Part shown: positions 9,076 through 17,958 of the stretch, piece after piece
Layout: the number at the start of each line of letters is the position of its first letter
Position numbering within the stretch: position 1 is the stretch's first letter
Assembly: GCA_963821815.1 (NCBI GenBank)
Contig: CAWGFG010000006.1
Span: forward strand, 1,922,001 to 1,986,000
Origin: JASGTU01 sp963821815
GTDB taxonomy: Bacteria; Chloroflexota; Anaerolineae; Caldilineales; Caldilineaceae
Length of the DNA: 64,000 nucleotides
Direction: 5' to 3'
Translations under genes and position numbers: made by a program
Notes under the pieces: generated by a model
What the model was told of the DNA's origin: nothing
What the model saw: the letters and a program-made list of their open reading frames with translations, nothing else
Database searches by the model: none

Positions 9076-10959
9076 CTACTCTGCGGACGACGCGATGGCC
9101 TGCTCCATCAGCAGTTGAATGCGGTCGACCATATCAACCGGGTGTTCTACGATACCGTCCAGCATGAGCGCATTGTCGAGCAGCTGCTCGATCGTCGCGT
9201 TGATGATAGGCGCATCCGGATGCCGTTGCAAGGCGTGCGCCAGGTTCACGATAATCGGATGTCGGCGATTCAGTTCCATCAACTTCGCCGGTGTCTCGTA
9301 TTCCTCTTCGGTCAACCGTCGCAGCCGCTCCAGGTCACGCTCAAAGCTATCCTCCGGCGACACGAGACGACACGGGCTGTTCACAAGTTGCTTGGACTCG
9401 CGTACATCCTTTACGCGCTCGCCAAGTACATCCTTAAAGCGAACTAGCAGCCGGCCAAAGGCATCGCTGTCTAGCTGCTCAGTCTCTTTTTCAGATTCTT
9501 CCTCCTCCGGAAGTTCCAGGTCCGCGTCGTCTACGTTTTGAAGCTGCTTGCCTTCGATTTCGCTAAGCATGGCCGTCATATAGCCGTCGATTGGGTCAAC
9601 AAAGTAGACCACTTCGATGTCGTGCGCCCGGAAGTAGTCCAGGTGCGGACTGCGTTGCACGGAGGCGATACTCCCGCCCAGCACGTAGTAAATTGACTCC
9701 TGATCCTCCGGCATGCGCTCCGCATATTCTTTCACCGAGACCAGGCTGTCACCACTCTTTGAGGTTTGGAAGCGTAACAGCTGCAGCAGCGAGTCGCGTT
9801 CGGCCATATCGGTGGCGATGCCCTGCTTGATGAACGCGCCGAATTCGCGCCAGAATGTGGCGTAGTCCTCGGCGCGTTCGGCTGCCATGGATTTTAACTC
9901 GCGGTTAACGCGCCCGGTCAGCGCCCGTCGCATTTGGCGAAGTACCGGATTGCTCTGCACCATCTCGCGAGAGACGTTGAGCGGCAGGTCCTCCGAATCC
10001 ACCACGCCCTCCACAAACTGGAAGTATTCGGGCAGCAAATCCTTGTTGTACTCCTGGATCAGGATCTTGCGCGAATAGAGGCGTAACCCGTGATCGGGTC
10101 GGAGCTGCAGCAGACCCTTGTCCAGGCGTGACGGGATGAAGAGGATCGAACGCAAATTGACCGGCGCGTCCGCCACAACATGGATATGCGACAGCGGATT
10201 CTCCGTATCGTAGGAAAGCTGTTTGTAGAAGTCGTCGTATTCGTCGCCATCCACCTCGCTTGGGGACTGCCGCCACAAAGCTGTCTGACGATTGACCACA
10301 CGATCCTCGTCACCATCTTTGAGATGGATGGGAAAGGAGACATAATCGGAATGCTTCTTGACGATCTGCTCTATGCGCCAGGCATTGGCGAACTCGGTGG
10401 CGTCATCCTTGAGCGTAATTACGATGGTCGTGCCGCGATCATCTTTCTGCGCCGGCTGCAACGTAAACTGGCTGTCTCCGGTCGAGCGCCATTCCCATGC
10501 AGTATCTTCAGGACGATAGGAGCGGGAAATAACCGATACTTCGGCGGCAACCATGAAAACCGAGTAGAAGCCCACGCCGAACTGGCCAATGATTTCCTCC
10601 AGCGAACGCTTGCCTTCTTTCGCACTATCGATGAAGGCGCGTGCGCCGGAATGGGCGATTGTCCCCAGGTTTTCGATGAGCTCATCTCGATTCATACCGA
10701 TGCCGCTGTCGGATACGGTCAATGTGCCGGCTTCGGCATCGGGCGTCAACGTGATCGCGAGCTCCTGGTCAGCGCCGTACACTTCTTCATTGGTCAGCAT
10801 CTCAAACTGCAGGCGATTGAGCGAGTCTGACGCATTGGATATTAACTCGCGCAAAAAGATATCTCGATCCGTATACAAAGAATGCGCCAATATGTCGAGC
10901 AGCTGCTTGACTTCAGTCCGATATTCCATAGATTGTACGTTGTCTTTTGGTTCGCTCAT
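9076..10959 (-). CDS. htpG: Molecular chaperone HtpG (bacterial Hsp90)
   Basis: 627 residues, the usual length. The N-terminal ATPase (GHKL) domain has LRELISNASDSLNR, DSGIGMNRDEL and GQFGVGFYSVFMV. The middle domain starts around YDDFYKQLSYD and holds EDLPLNVSREMVQ, with the conserved arginine. The C-terminal dimerisation domain ends with QLLMEQAIASSAE. It folds and remodels client proteins in the cytoplasm using ATP. The frame is open to 11052, but ATG at 10959 has GGAGG seven bases upstream and gives the standard N-terminus (MSEPKDNVQSMEYRTEVKQL). A single gene, with no CIRCE-like inverted repeat seen upstream. Confidence 0.97.
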   Translation of the reverse strand: MSEPKDNVQSMEYRTEVKQLLDILAHSLYTDRDIFLRELISNASDSLNRLQFEMLTNEEVYGADQELAITLTPDAEAGTLTVSDSGIGMNRDELIENLGTIAHSGARAFIDSAKEGKRSLEEIIGQFGVGFYSVFMVAAEVSVISRSYRPEDTAWEWRSTGDSQFTLQPAQKDDRGTTIVITLKDDATEFANAWRIEQIVKKHSDYVSFPIHLKDGDEDRVVNRQTALWRQSPSEVDGDEYDDFYKQLSYDTENPLSHIHVVADAPVNLRSILFIPSRLDKGLLQLRPDHGLRLYSRKILIQEYNKDLLPEYFQFVEGVVDSEDLPLNVSREMVQSNPVLRQMRRALTGRVNRELKSMAAERAEDYATFWREFGAFIKQGIATDMAERDSLLQLLRFQTSKSGDSLVSVKEYAERMPEDQESIYYVLGGSIASVQRSPHLDYFRAHDIEVVYFVDPIDGYMTAMLSEIEGKQLQNVDDADLELPEEEESEKETEQLDSDAFGRLLVRFKDVLGERVKDVRESKQLVNSPCRLVSPEDSFERDLERLRRLTEEEYETPAKLMELNRRHPIIVNLAHALQRHPDAPIINATIEQLLDNALMLDGIVEHPVDMVDRIQLLMEQAIASSAE

Positions 10960-11038
10960 TTTATAACCTCCACATACTCTGTTTGAATCCGTTGCTTCAA
11001 ATTCTGGCCCAGGTGTCCCTTTTGAATCAGCCTGTTTT

Positions 11039-11067
11039 TTGACAGCTTGCATCCTTCTGACTATACT
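11039..11067 (+). promoter_or_regulatory. Sigma-70 promoter of tRNA-Leu
   Basis: A perfect -35 TTGACA (11039-11044), a 17-base spacer and -10 TATACT (11062-11067). Transcription would start about 13 bases before the tRNA. This is the best promoter match I found in the window. Confidence 0.75.
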
Positions 11068-11087
11068 ATATTTCTAGCTACGTCTGC

Positions 11088-11170
11088 GCCCACGTGGTGG
11101 AATTGGCATACACAGCAGGTTGAGGGCCTGTGCGCAATAGCGCGTGGGGGTTCAAGTCCCTCCGTGGGCA
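11088..11170 (+). tRNA. tRNA-Leu (anticodon GAG)
   Basis: Class II cloverleaf. The acceptor stem GCCCACG (11088-11094) pairs with CGTGGGC (11163-11169), with A as discriminator. The D-arm is TGGTGGAATTGGCATACAC-like. The anticodon stem GCAGG/CCTGT encloses the loop TTGAGGG, giving anticodon GAG, which reads CUC and CUU leucine codons. A long variable arm (GCGC AATA GCGC) is typical of leucine tRNAs, and the T-arm GGGTTCAAGTCCCTC is intact. CCA is not encoded. It is flanked by its own promoter and terminator, divergent from htpG and facing eno. Confidence 0.95.
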
Positions 11171-11176
11171 CACAGC

Positions 11177-11213
11177 AAGCGGGAACTGGCAATCCAGTTC
11201 CCGCTTTGTTTTG
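11177..11213 (+). terminator. Rho-independent terminator after tRNA-Leu
   Basis: A 13-base-pair perfect stem (AAGCGGGAACTGG / CCAGTTCCCGCTT) with loop CAAT is followed by TGTTTTG. It starts seven bases after the tRNA discriminator base. Confidence 0.9.
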
Positions 11214-11272
11214 TCGCTTACACCATCCCGCTACACACCTCGCAGCGAAGCATAGCTCGGTAAATGAGTCAC

Positions 11273-12559
11273 TTATCGCAGATGCGGGAATGCCTTCAAC
11301 CCGGCGTAGACCGCTGAATCTCCCAGTTGTTCCTCGATGCGCAGCAGTTGATTGTACTTGGCCACGCGGTCGCTGCGTGCCGGCGCGCCAGTCTTGATCT
11401 GACCCGTGTTGAACGCCACAACGAGGTCCGCAATCGTCACATCTTCGGTCTCGCCAGAGCGATGGCTCACCACAGCCGACCAGCCGGCTCGGTGGCTCAT
11501 TTCGATGGCGGCGATACTCTCGGTCAATGTACCGATCTGGTTCACCTTACAAAGTAGGGAGTTGCAGGCTTCTTCGTCAATAGCCCGCTCAATGCGTTCC
11601 ACATTGGTCACAAGCAGATCATCGCCAACCATCTGCACTCTATCGCCGACCTTGTCATACATAAGCTTCCAGCCATCCCAGTCATCTTCGGCCATGCCAT
11701 CTTCGATGCTGATGATGGGGAATCGCTCAACCCAGTCTACCCACAGGTCAGCCAATTCCTCGCTGGAAAGGTCTTTGCCTTCGATTTCCAGCTTGTAGAG
11801 ACCTGACTCTTCGTCGTAGAGTTCGCTGGTAGCGGGATCCAGCGCTATCCAGATGTCTTCACCAGGCTTATAGCCGGCTTTCTCGATGGCTGTCAGAATG
11901 ACTTCCACGGCCTTGACGTTGCCGCCTAGGCTCGGCGCGAAACCGCCCTCATCGCCGACGTTGGTGCTGTAGCCGGCGTCGCCAAGCACTTTTTTCAGGC
12001 TATGATATACCTCAGCGCCCCAGCGCAAACCCTCTGCAAAAGTAGGTGCGCCAGCCGGCATCACCATGAACTCCTGAAAGTCGGTGCTGTTGGCTGCATG
12101 CTTGCCGCCGTTAAGAATATTCATCATGGGCACAGGCAGGGTTCGACCACTAACTCCGCCCAGATAACGATACAGAGGAACGCCAAGCTCGGATGCGGCG
12201 GCTTTGGCAACGGCAAGACTTACGCCCAGGATTGCGTTGGCGCCCAGATTACCCTTGTTGGGCGTTCCGTCCATCTCAATCATTATGCTGTCTATGGCAA
12301 CCTGCTCAGTGGCTTCGTAGCCGATGAGTTCGTCGGCCAACTTGGTATTCACGTTCTCGACTGCCTGCAAAACGCCTTTGCCGCCGTATCGACCCTTGTC
12401 GCCGTCGCGCAGCTCAACAGCCTCGTGGACGCCGGTGCTGGCGCCGCTCGGTACGATGGCGCGACCGTAACCGTCCTCCAGCAACACTTCGACCTCAACC
12501 GTAGGATTGCCGCGGCTATCGAGGACCTCTCGGCCCGTTATATCAAGAATTTCTGACAT
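11273..12559 (-). CDS. eno: Enolase (phosphopyruvate hydratase)
   Basis: 428 residues, full length. It interconverts 2-phosphoglycerate and phosphoenolpyruvate in glycolysis. The N-terminus ITGREVLDSRGNPTVEVEV and the substrate loop PSGASTGVHEAVELRD are canonical. Magnesium ligands are in ALDPATSE, SIEDGMAEDDW and VGDDLLVTN, with catalytic lysine in CKVNQIGTLTE and the SHRSGETED loop near the C-terminus. GGAGG lies seven bases before the ATG. It is monocistronic or the promoter-distal gene of the fab block. It is the only true enolase here; the three sugar-acid dehydratase-like members further right share only the superfamily fold. Confidence 0.98.
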   Translation of the reverse strand: MSEILDITGREVLDSRGNPTVEVEVLLEDGYGRAIVPSGASTGVHEAVELRDGDKGRYGGKGVLQAVENVNTKLADELIGYEATEQVAIDSIMIEMDGTPNKGNLGANAILGVSLAVAKAAASELGVPLYRYLGGVSGRTLPVPMMNILNGGKHAANSTDFQEFMVMPAGAPTFAEGLRWGAEVYHSLKKVLGDAGYSTNVGDEGGFAPSLGGNVKAVEVILTAIEKAGYKPGEDIWIALDPATSELYDEESGLYKLEIEGKDLSSEELADLWVDWVERFPIISIEDGMAEDDWDGWKLMYDKVGDRVQMVGDDLLVTNVERIERAIDEEACNSLLCKVNQIGTLTESIAAIEMSHRAGWSAVVSHRSGETEDVTIADLVVAFNTGQIKTGAPARSDRVAKYNQLLRIEEQLGDSAVYAGLKAFPHLR

Positions 12560-12870
12560 GTCTTGCCTCCGCTGATTTTATATGGCGTTTCACGATTCTC
12601 ATGAGTAATTCGACGCGCAGGGCCCATATCAGGTCGTTTGCACGTCCAACCTTTTTTGTATCATGACTGGTGAAAAAAGGCGAATCTTGCTCACCAAGGT
12701 TAGGCAGAACAGCCTACTCAGGTACGCATAGCGATGTGTATCCGGGGCGCGGACTTGCTGTATCATGAGCATGCAATAACCGGACCTGAAGATCCGGTTA
12801 CAAGATCCGGTTACAAGATCCGGTTACGAGACAGCTAGGTTACCCGCACAATTAAAGCGCTGGAGACTGT
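12560..12870. other. Gene-free stretch between fabH and eno
   Basis: 311 bases with no supported gene. It holds three direct 13-base repeats (12789-12827, listed separately), a short inverted repeat AACCGGA/TCCGGTT (12778-12799) and a CCTTTTTTG/AAAAAAGG imperfect inverted pair near 12650-12680. It should contain the enolase promoter, but no clear -35/-10 pair is visible. Confidence 0.6.
12789..12827. repeat. Three tandem copies of a 13-base repeat
   Basis: AAGATCCGGTTAC occurs three times head to tail without mismatch. A partial inverted copy (AACCGGA) lies just before it, so the RNA of either strand could form alternative hairpins. It sits about 45 bases after the fabH stop. Confidence 0.9.
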
Positions 12871-14196
12871 CTAGGCGCTATCCTTGGTCGCTTCTTCGAC
12901 TGGCGACTCATGGCCGTTTACGGATTCCTGCGCAGGCTCAACTGGGCCAGCTTCCGGGTCGGTGGGCCAGACCTGGTAGACCCAGCGCTGCGCCTTCCGC
13001 AACATACTGCGCATGGCGGCTGCCTGATAGTTCGCCTGCCAGCGGCGATTTTGCCACCAGCCTCGCTCCGGTGCATCGGTCGGAACGCCCCAGGTAACGA
13101 GACAGGCGCCCCAAGACAAACCGCTGCCAAAGCCGACAAAGATGATGTTGTCGCCGGGGCGCACTTTTTTCTCTTCGATGGCTTCACACAGTGCAATGGG
13201 GATACTGGCGGTGCTCGTGTTGCCGTAGCGCTCCAGGTTGATGAAGACCTTGTTGCTGGGAATGTTGAGCTGACGCAGAACGCTGTTCTGGATTATGCGG
13301 TAGTTCGCCTGATGCGGAATGACAAGGTCGATGTCGTCCACGGTCATGCCGGCTCGATCCATTACCTTCTTGGTGGCTTCTGCCATCACGTGCACGGCGA
13401 ACCGAAACACAGCCTTGCCGTCCATTTTTATGAAGTGGCTGCCATTGCTCACCGTCTCTAGACTGGTGGGCATGGCGCTGCCGCCCGCCGGCAACGTTAG
13501 CACATCTGCGCCCGAGCCGTCGCTGCCCAGTTCGACCGCCGAGATGCCGCCGGGAACGTCGCTGGCTGCCACAAGCACCGCACCGGCGCCGTCGCCGAAT
13601 AGAATGCACGTATTGCGATCGGTCCAGTCCGTGATGCGGCTCAACGTCTCCGCGCCGATAACGAGCACGTATTCAGCGTCGCCCGCTAGAATATGACCGC
13701 GCGCCATAGACAGTGCGTAGACGAAACCTGAGCACGCGGCGCTGAGGTCAAAAGCGCCGGCTTTCGTGGCGCCGATGGCGTCCTGCACGATGCTTGCTGT
13801 GGCAGGAAAGATGTGCTCCGGCGAGCTCGTGGAACAGATGACAAGGTCAATTCGGCTGGGATGAACGTCCGCCACCTCGAGCGCCTTGCGCGCAGCAGCG
13901 ACGGCCAATGTTGCCGTCGTCTCCGAAGGTTGTGCAGCGACGTGTCGCTCTGCGATGCCGGTCCTGGAGCGTATCCATTCGTCGCTCGTGTCGACAATCT
14001 GCTCTAGGTCATGATTCGTGATGATCTTCTCAGGAACGTGATAGCCCCAGCCGATAATCTGCGCATAGCGAGTGTTGCTGCGACCCACGAGCGTTTCGAG
14101 CATTTCTTCCGGCGTCCGCTCGGAAGCGACGCTGTTTGTTCCATTCGTGCTGAAATTCTCTGGTTCGTCTCGGTCATGCACGTCATCCATCAGCAA
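12871..14196 (-). CDS. fabH: Beta-ketoacyl-ACP synthase III with extended N- and C-termini
   Basis: 441 residues against about 320-340 for typical FabH. It condenses acetyl-CoA (or a branched starter) with malonyl-ACP to begin fatty acid synthesis. The catalytic triad is visible: Cys155 in SAACSGF, His295 in IPHQANYR and Asn326 in YGNTSTAS. FGDGAGAVLV and FGFGSGLSWGACLV are also typical. About 40 residues precede the domain, and roughly 75 follow it, beginning DAPERGWWQNRRW and ending in a Glu/Pro-rich stretch. The tail has no domain I recognise. It lies 24 bases downstream of fabF on the same strand. Confidence 0.93.
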   Translation of the reverse strand: MLMDDVHDRDEPENFSTNGTNSVASERTPEEMLETLVGRSNTRYAQIIGWGYHVPEKIITNHDLEQIVDTSDEWIRSRTGIAERHVAAQPSETTATLAVAAARKALEVADVHPSRIDLVICSTSSPEHIFPATASIVQDAIGATKAGAFDLSAACSGFVYALSMARGHILAGDAEYVLVIGAETLSRITDWTDRNTCILFGDGAGAVLVAASDVPGGISAVELGSDGSGADVLTLPAGGSAMPTSLETVSNGSHFIKMDGKAVFRFAVHVMAEATKKVMDRAGMTVDDIDLVIPHQANYRIIQNSVLRQLNIPSNKVFINLERYGNTSTASIPIALCEAIEEKKVRPGDNIIFVGFGSGLSWGACLVTWGVPTDAPERGWWQNRRWQANYQAAAMRSMLRKAQRWVYQVWPTDPEAGPVEPAQESVNGHESPVEEATKDSA

Positions 14197-14220
14197 CCCC
14201 CACCTATCTATGCTGGCAAC

Positions 14221-15483
14221 CTACGCGACATATTTGCGCAGGATAATGCTCGCATTATGTCCACCAAACCCAAAACTATTGCTCATTGCCACCAGTGGTT
14301 CGAGAGCCACAGCGCTGCCCGGTAAATAGTCCAGATCGCATTCAGGATCGCGGTCAACAAGATTCACCGTTGCTGGCGCTTGACCTGTGTCCAGAATGAG
14401 CGACGTGACAACGGCTTCCAATGCGCCGGCGGCGCCAAGCAGATGGCCCGTCATGCCTTTCAGGCCGCTGATCTTTAGGCTGTAGGCATGCTCGCCGAAC
14501 GTCTTCTTGATCGCCATGGACTCCGTTGCGTCATTCAAATGCGTACCGGTCCCGTGCGCGTTGATGTAGTCGATCTCTTCGGGATTGACACCGTAGGCTG
14601 CAGCCGTCTTCAAAGCCATGTCCATGGCGATGATCGCACCAACGGCGTCAGCTTGCGGTGCTGCCATGTTATCGGCGTCGGCTGCGCTGCCATACCCGAT
14701 TACTTCTGCATAAATCTTTGCACCGCGCGCCTGTGCGCGCTCTTCGGTTTCGAGCACGCAAACAGCAGCGCCCTCGCTCATGACAAACCCGTCTCGATTG
14801 AGGTCGAACGGCTTACAGGCGTGTTGTGGGTCCTCGTTATTGCGGCTCAGCGCGCCCATATTGTCGAAGCCTGCAACAATCAGCGGGTTTATGGCTGCCT
14901 CGGCGCCTCCTGCGAGTACGGCGTCCGCCTGTCCGCGACGCAAGAGCTCGAACGCTTCGCCCACAGCAGCCGTGCCCGACGCACAGGCGCTGACGACTGC
15001 GTGGTTGGGTCCTCGCAAACCAAGCTCGATGGCGACCTTTCCGGCTGCACTGTCCGGCAAAATGTTGGTGATCAGGAAAGGGCTGACTCGACGATACCCT
15101 TTTTCCTCGGCGATCTCGCGATTTTCCAACAAGGTGCCAACGCCGCCAACGCCGGTTGTCACGAACACGCCGATGCGGTCATGATCCAAGCCGGAAGTCG
15201 CAAGTCCGGCGTCTTCATACGCCTCTTTGGCGGCGGCTACCGCAAATTGAATATACCGATCAAGCCGTCGGGCCTCTTTGTAGTCCATATAGTCCGCCGG
15301 CTCAAATTCCTTTACCTCACCGGCTATTTGGACACGAAGCTCAGAAGGGTCAAAGCGTGAGATTCGGTCAATTCCGAGCTTTCCGTTTAGAAGCCCCTGC
15401 CATGTCTCTTTGACACCGATACCAACTGGAGAGACCACACCCAGACCTGTAACGACGATTCGCTTTTGATTTTGATTACCCAC
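14221..15483 (-). CDS. fabF: Beta-ketoacyl-ACP synthase II
   Basis: 420 residues, standard length. It elongates acyl-ACP with malonyl-ACP in the cytoplasm. Cys167 in VVSACASGT, His310 in INAHGTGTHLND and His347 in KGMTGHLLGAAG form the catalytic set. The N-terminus RIVVTGLGVVSPVGIG and the C-terminus SNSFGFGGHNASIIL are canonical. It precedes fabH by 24 bases on the same strand, so the two are co-transcribed; no acpP or malonyl transferase gene is next to them. Its 5' region has a long hairpin (15508-15544). Confidence 0.97.
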   Translation of the reverse strand: MGNQNQKRIVVTGLGVVSPVGIGVKETWQGLLNGKLGIDRISRFDPSELRVQIAGEVKEFEPADYMDYKEARRLDRYIQFAVAAAKEAYEDAGLATSGLDHDRIGVFVTTGVGGVGTLLENREIAEEKGYRRVSPFLITNILPDSAAGKVAIELGLRGPNHAVVSACASGTAAVGEAFELLRRGQADAVLAGGAEAAINPLIVAGFDNMGALSRNNEDPQHACKPFDLNRDGFVMSEGAAVCVLETEERAQARGAKIYAEVIGYGSAADADNMAAPQADAVGAIIAMDMALKTAAAYGVNPEEIDYINAHGTGTHLNDATESMAIKKTFGEHAYSLKISGLKGMTGHLLGAAGALEAVVTSLILDTGQAPATVNLVDRDPECDLDYLPGSAVALEPLVAMSNSFGFGGHNASIILRKYVA

Positions 15484-15507
15484 ACGGTTTGCCTAATCGC
15501 TGTATGT

Positions 15508-15544
15508 TCGCACTGCCTATGGGCTACCCGTAGGCGAAGTGCGA
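15508..15544 (-). promoter_or_regulatory. Long hairpin in the fabF 5' leader
   Basis: TCGCACT + GCCTATGGG, loop CTA, CCCGTAGGC + GA + AGTGCGA form a nearly perfect 16-base-pair stem with one G-T pair and a two-base bulge. It lies 25 bases upstream of the fabF start on the minus strand. It could control initiation or be a protein-binding site. No T-run follows, so it is not an ordinary terminator. Confidence 0.5.
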
Positions 15545-15735
15545 CAAGGATATTCTGTATCTGTAACACCCTGCCATTCAATAAGTTTCGCAAACTCGCT
15601 GCGAAGACCAGAAGCATTGGCAAGCTAGCATGCACAAAGGTGGAGTATAGCGCAGCACAGCTCTGCGATTCAAATCCTAGTCAACAAACGCGGCGACGCA
15701 TTTGTACACGCGCTGATTGCTACTTGACCCTGTCT

Positions 15736-17166
15736 CTACTCGACAGCGTCGGCTTCTTGGACGGGTGTTGCTGATGGCGGCGTCGGCGCGAGGACGTAGC
15801 CGATGGCTTCGCGCAAGGTCTGAGCCGGAAGTATTTCCAAGTTGGGAATGGCAAGCCGCGTATCGGACTGTTGTATGGCAGAACGAGGAACCAATGCGCG
15901 ACGAAAGCCTAGTTCTTCCGCTTCCCGCAGGCGACGCTCTAGCTGACCGACACTGCGCAGTTCGCCGCTCAGCCCGACTTCACCGATGGCTACGATGTCG
16001 GCATGCACGGGACGATTTCGATAGCTGCTGGCAATGGCCGCGGCAATGGCCAAGTCACCCGCCGGTTCGCCGACCTGCAAGCCTCCGATGACGTTGATGA
16101 AGATGTCCTGGTCGCTCAGATTCACGCCGACACGCTTGGTTAGGACGGCAGTCAGCAGCAGCATTCGGTTGAAATCGACGCCATTGGCCGTGCGTCGCGG
16201 TTGGCTGAAGGGAGTGTGGCTGCTCAGGGCCTGGACTTCGACCAGAAGCGGCCTTGTCCCTTCCATGGTGACTGCGATGGCACTGCCCGCAGCATTGGGC
16301 AAGCGCTCCGCCAAGAAGAGCTGAGAAGGGTTGCGCACTTCGGTCATGCCGCGTTCGCCCATGGAAAAGATGCCGACTTCGTTGGTGCTCCCGTAGCGGT
16401 TCTTGACGGAATGCAGCAGCCGATAGGCATGGAAGCGTTCGCCGTCTAGCTGCAGCACCACGTCCACCATATGTTCAAGTACGCGCGGGCCGGCAATAGC
16501 CCCGTCCTTGGTAACATGGCCGACCAGGAAAAGCGGGATGTTGTTCTCCTTAGCCACGCGCAAGAGCAATGCAGCCGAATCGCGAACCTGGCTGACAGAC
16601 CCCGCCGCGCTCGCGTTCATTTCTGTGTGAACGGCCTGAATCGAATCGATAACGACAAGCGAAGGACGCATCTGTTCTATCTGCTCGATGATCTGCTCGA
16701 CCACAATGTCGGATAGCACAAACAAATTGTCTATGGGCAACTCTAGGCGCTTGGCGCGTTGGCCGATCTGCTGCACGCTCTCTTCAGCACTGACATACAG
16801 CACGCGACCGCCATGCGCGGTAAGGTCCGCCGCCATTTGCAGCAGCAACGTGCTTTTACCGATCCCCGGATCGCCGCCAATGAGTACAGCCGAGCCAGGC
16901 ACGATGCCGCCGCCCAATACACGGTTCAGCTCTATGTTGCTGAGTTGCAGGCGCTGACCGCCGTCCTGCTCGACATCGCTGAGAGCTTGTATGGTCTTAG
17001 GCATGGTCGACGACAGGCGCGATGAACTAGCCCCTTTCGCTGGTGCGGCAATTCGCACCTCCTGCAGCGTGTTCCATTCGCCGCAGTCGGGACATCGTCC
17101 CATCCATTTCATCTGTGCGCTGCCGCACTCGGTGCAGACAAACTGTGTTTTCGGTTTCGCCACCAC
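15736..17166 (-). CDS. radA: DNA repair protein RadA (Sms)
   Basis: 476 residues. A four-cysteine zinc finger (Cys11, Cys14, Cys25, Cys28: CTECGSAQMKWMGRCPDCGEW) opens the protein. A RecA-like ATPase follows, with Walker A GGDPGIGKSTLLLQ at 97-110, Walker B LVVIDSIQAV and the RadA-specific KNRYGSTNEVG. The C-terminal third is the Lon-protease-like domain (DIFINVIGGLQVGEPAGDLAIAAAIASS). It drives branch migration in recombinational repair. It stands alone between fabF and a divergent CPBP gene. Confidence 0.97.
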   Translation of the reverse strand: MVAKPKTQFVCTECGSAQMKWMGRCPDCGEWNTLQEVRIAAPAKGASSSRLSSTMPKTIQALSDVEQDGGQRLQLSNIELNRVLGGGIVPGSAVLIGGDPGIGKSTLLLQMAADLTAHGGRVLYVSAEESVQQIGQRAKRLELPIDNLFVLSDIVVEQIIEQIEQMRPSLVVIDSIQAVHTEMNASAAGSVSQVRDSAALLLRVAKENNIPLFLVGHVTKDGAIAGPRVLEHMVDVVLQLDGERFHAYRLLHSVKNRYGSTNEVGIFSMGERGMTEVRNPSQLFLAERLPNAAGSAIAVTMEGTRPLLVEVQALSSHTPFSQPRRTANGVDFNRMLLLTAVLTKRVGVNLSDQDIFINVIGGLQVGEPAGDLAIAAAIASSYRNRPVHADIVAIGEVGLSGELRSVGQLERRLREAEELGFRRALVPRSAIQQSDTRLAIPNLEILPAQTLREAIGYVLAPTPPSATPVQEADAVE

Positions 17167-17258
17167 GCTCTCCTATTCGTTTCAGAACACCTGAGCTATT
17201 ATATCCGTACCACCTTGTTATTGCTAGTCAGCGTGAACGCCGAATCTGAGCCTAGAAG

Positions 17259-17958
17259 ATGCCCTACAGTTACTGGTTGTTTGTCGCAATAACCCTCGTC
17301 GTCACGGCAGTCCTCTGCTATGCGACCTATCGTACTAGCCAGCTTCTGGCACATTGGAAGCCGGACCGAAATCTACTGCTGCTACCCAGCGAAAACCTCG
17401 TGCGAGTCGGACTAATCCTGCTTTGTATCATTCTCGGTTTGCTGAGCGGGCTGTCCTATGAGCAGCTCGGTTGGACGCTAAACAACTGGCCTCACGCGCT
17501 GCTTGAGGGGGCTGCATGGGGACTCGCGCTGACGGTGGCTATCTACTTTTCGACCCGAGTCGTCATCCGATTCGGCGGCGAACAATACTACTCCAGCACG
17601 CGTCGTGGAAGCCATGTTACCGCGTTCTCGTGCAGAACTGGTTTGGACGGTACCGGTATTGGTCGGCGTGGTGGTTGCAGAGGAGATGCTGTTTCGAAGT
17701 CTGCTGCTGGGCGGCTTCGAGCCAATTGCGTCGCAGGTTATCTTGCTTATTCTCACAAGCCTAATTTTCGGCTTCCTGCACCTGCCGCAGGGCATTTGGG
17801 GCGTCATCGGTGCATCGGTCGCCGGCGGTGTCATGGGCTGGCTGTTTATACGGACAGGCAGTATCCTGGCGCCGATAACAGCACACTACATCACGAATCT
17901 GCTTCAGATATTAGCCGCACAGTGGCAACGGAGAAATGAGACCGTACTAGACAGCTGA
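17259..17958 (+). pseudogene. CPBP-family intramembrane protease, interrupted by a frameshift
   Basis: The first frame from ATG 17259 encodes three membrane segments (YWLFVAITLVVTAVLCYA, VRVGLILLCIILGLLSGL, GAAWGLALTVAIYF) and turns to nonsense after RFGGEQ near 17580. The family core continues one frame further on, ending at 17958: VVVAEEMLFRSLLLGG (Glu-Glu-x-x-x-Arg), LIFGFLHLPQG and ITAHYITN, the metal-binding motifs of CAAX-processing/bacteriocin-processing (CPBP) proteases. One extra base between about 17577 and 17600 explains the split. The second part could start at GTG 17605, but would lack the first membrane segments. The 3' end overlaps the convergent glycosyltransferase gene by 12 bases. 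Decay or base-call error cannot be told apart here. Confidence 0.75.

Noticed and set aside
10180..10830. 216-residue plus-strand frame within htpG
   Set aside because: Antisense to the conserved Hsp90 ATPase and middle domains, with no family resemblance.
12789..12827. CRISPR array
   Set aside because: Three copies of 13 bases without spacers; no cas genes in the window.
14488..15360. Long plus-strand frame (290 residues) opposite fabF
   Set aside because: It lies fully antisense to a canonical fabF, has no recognisable motif and is rich in unlikely runs of Cys and Arg; it is a shadow of codon bias.
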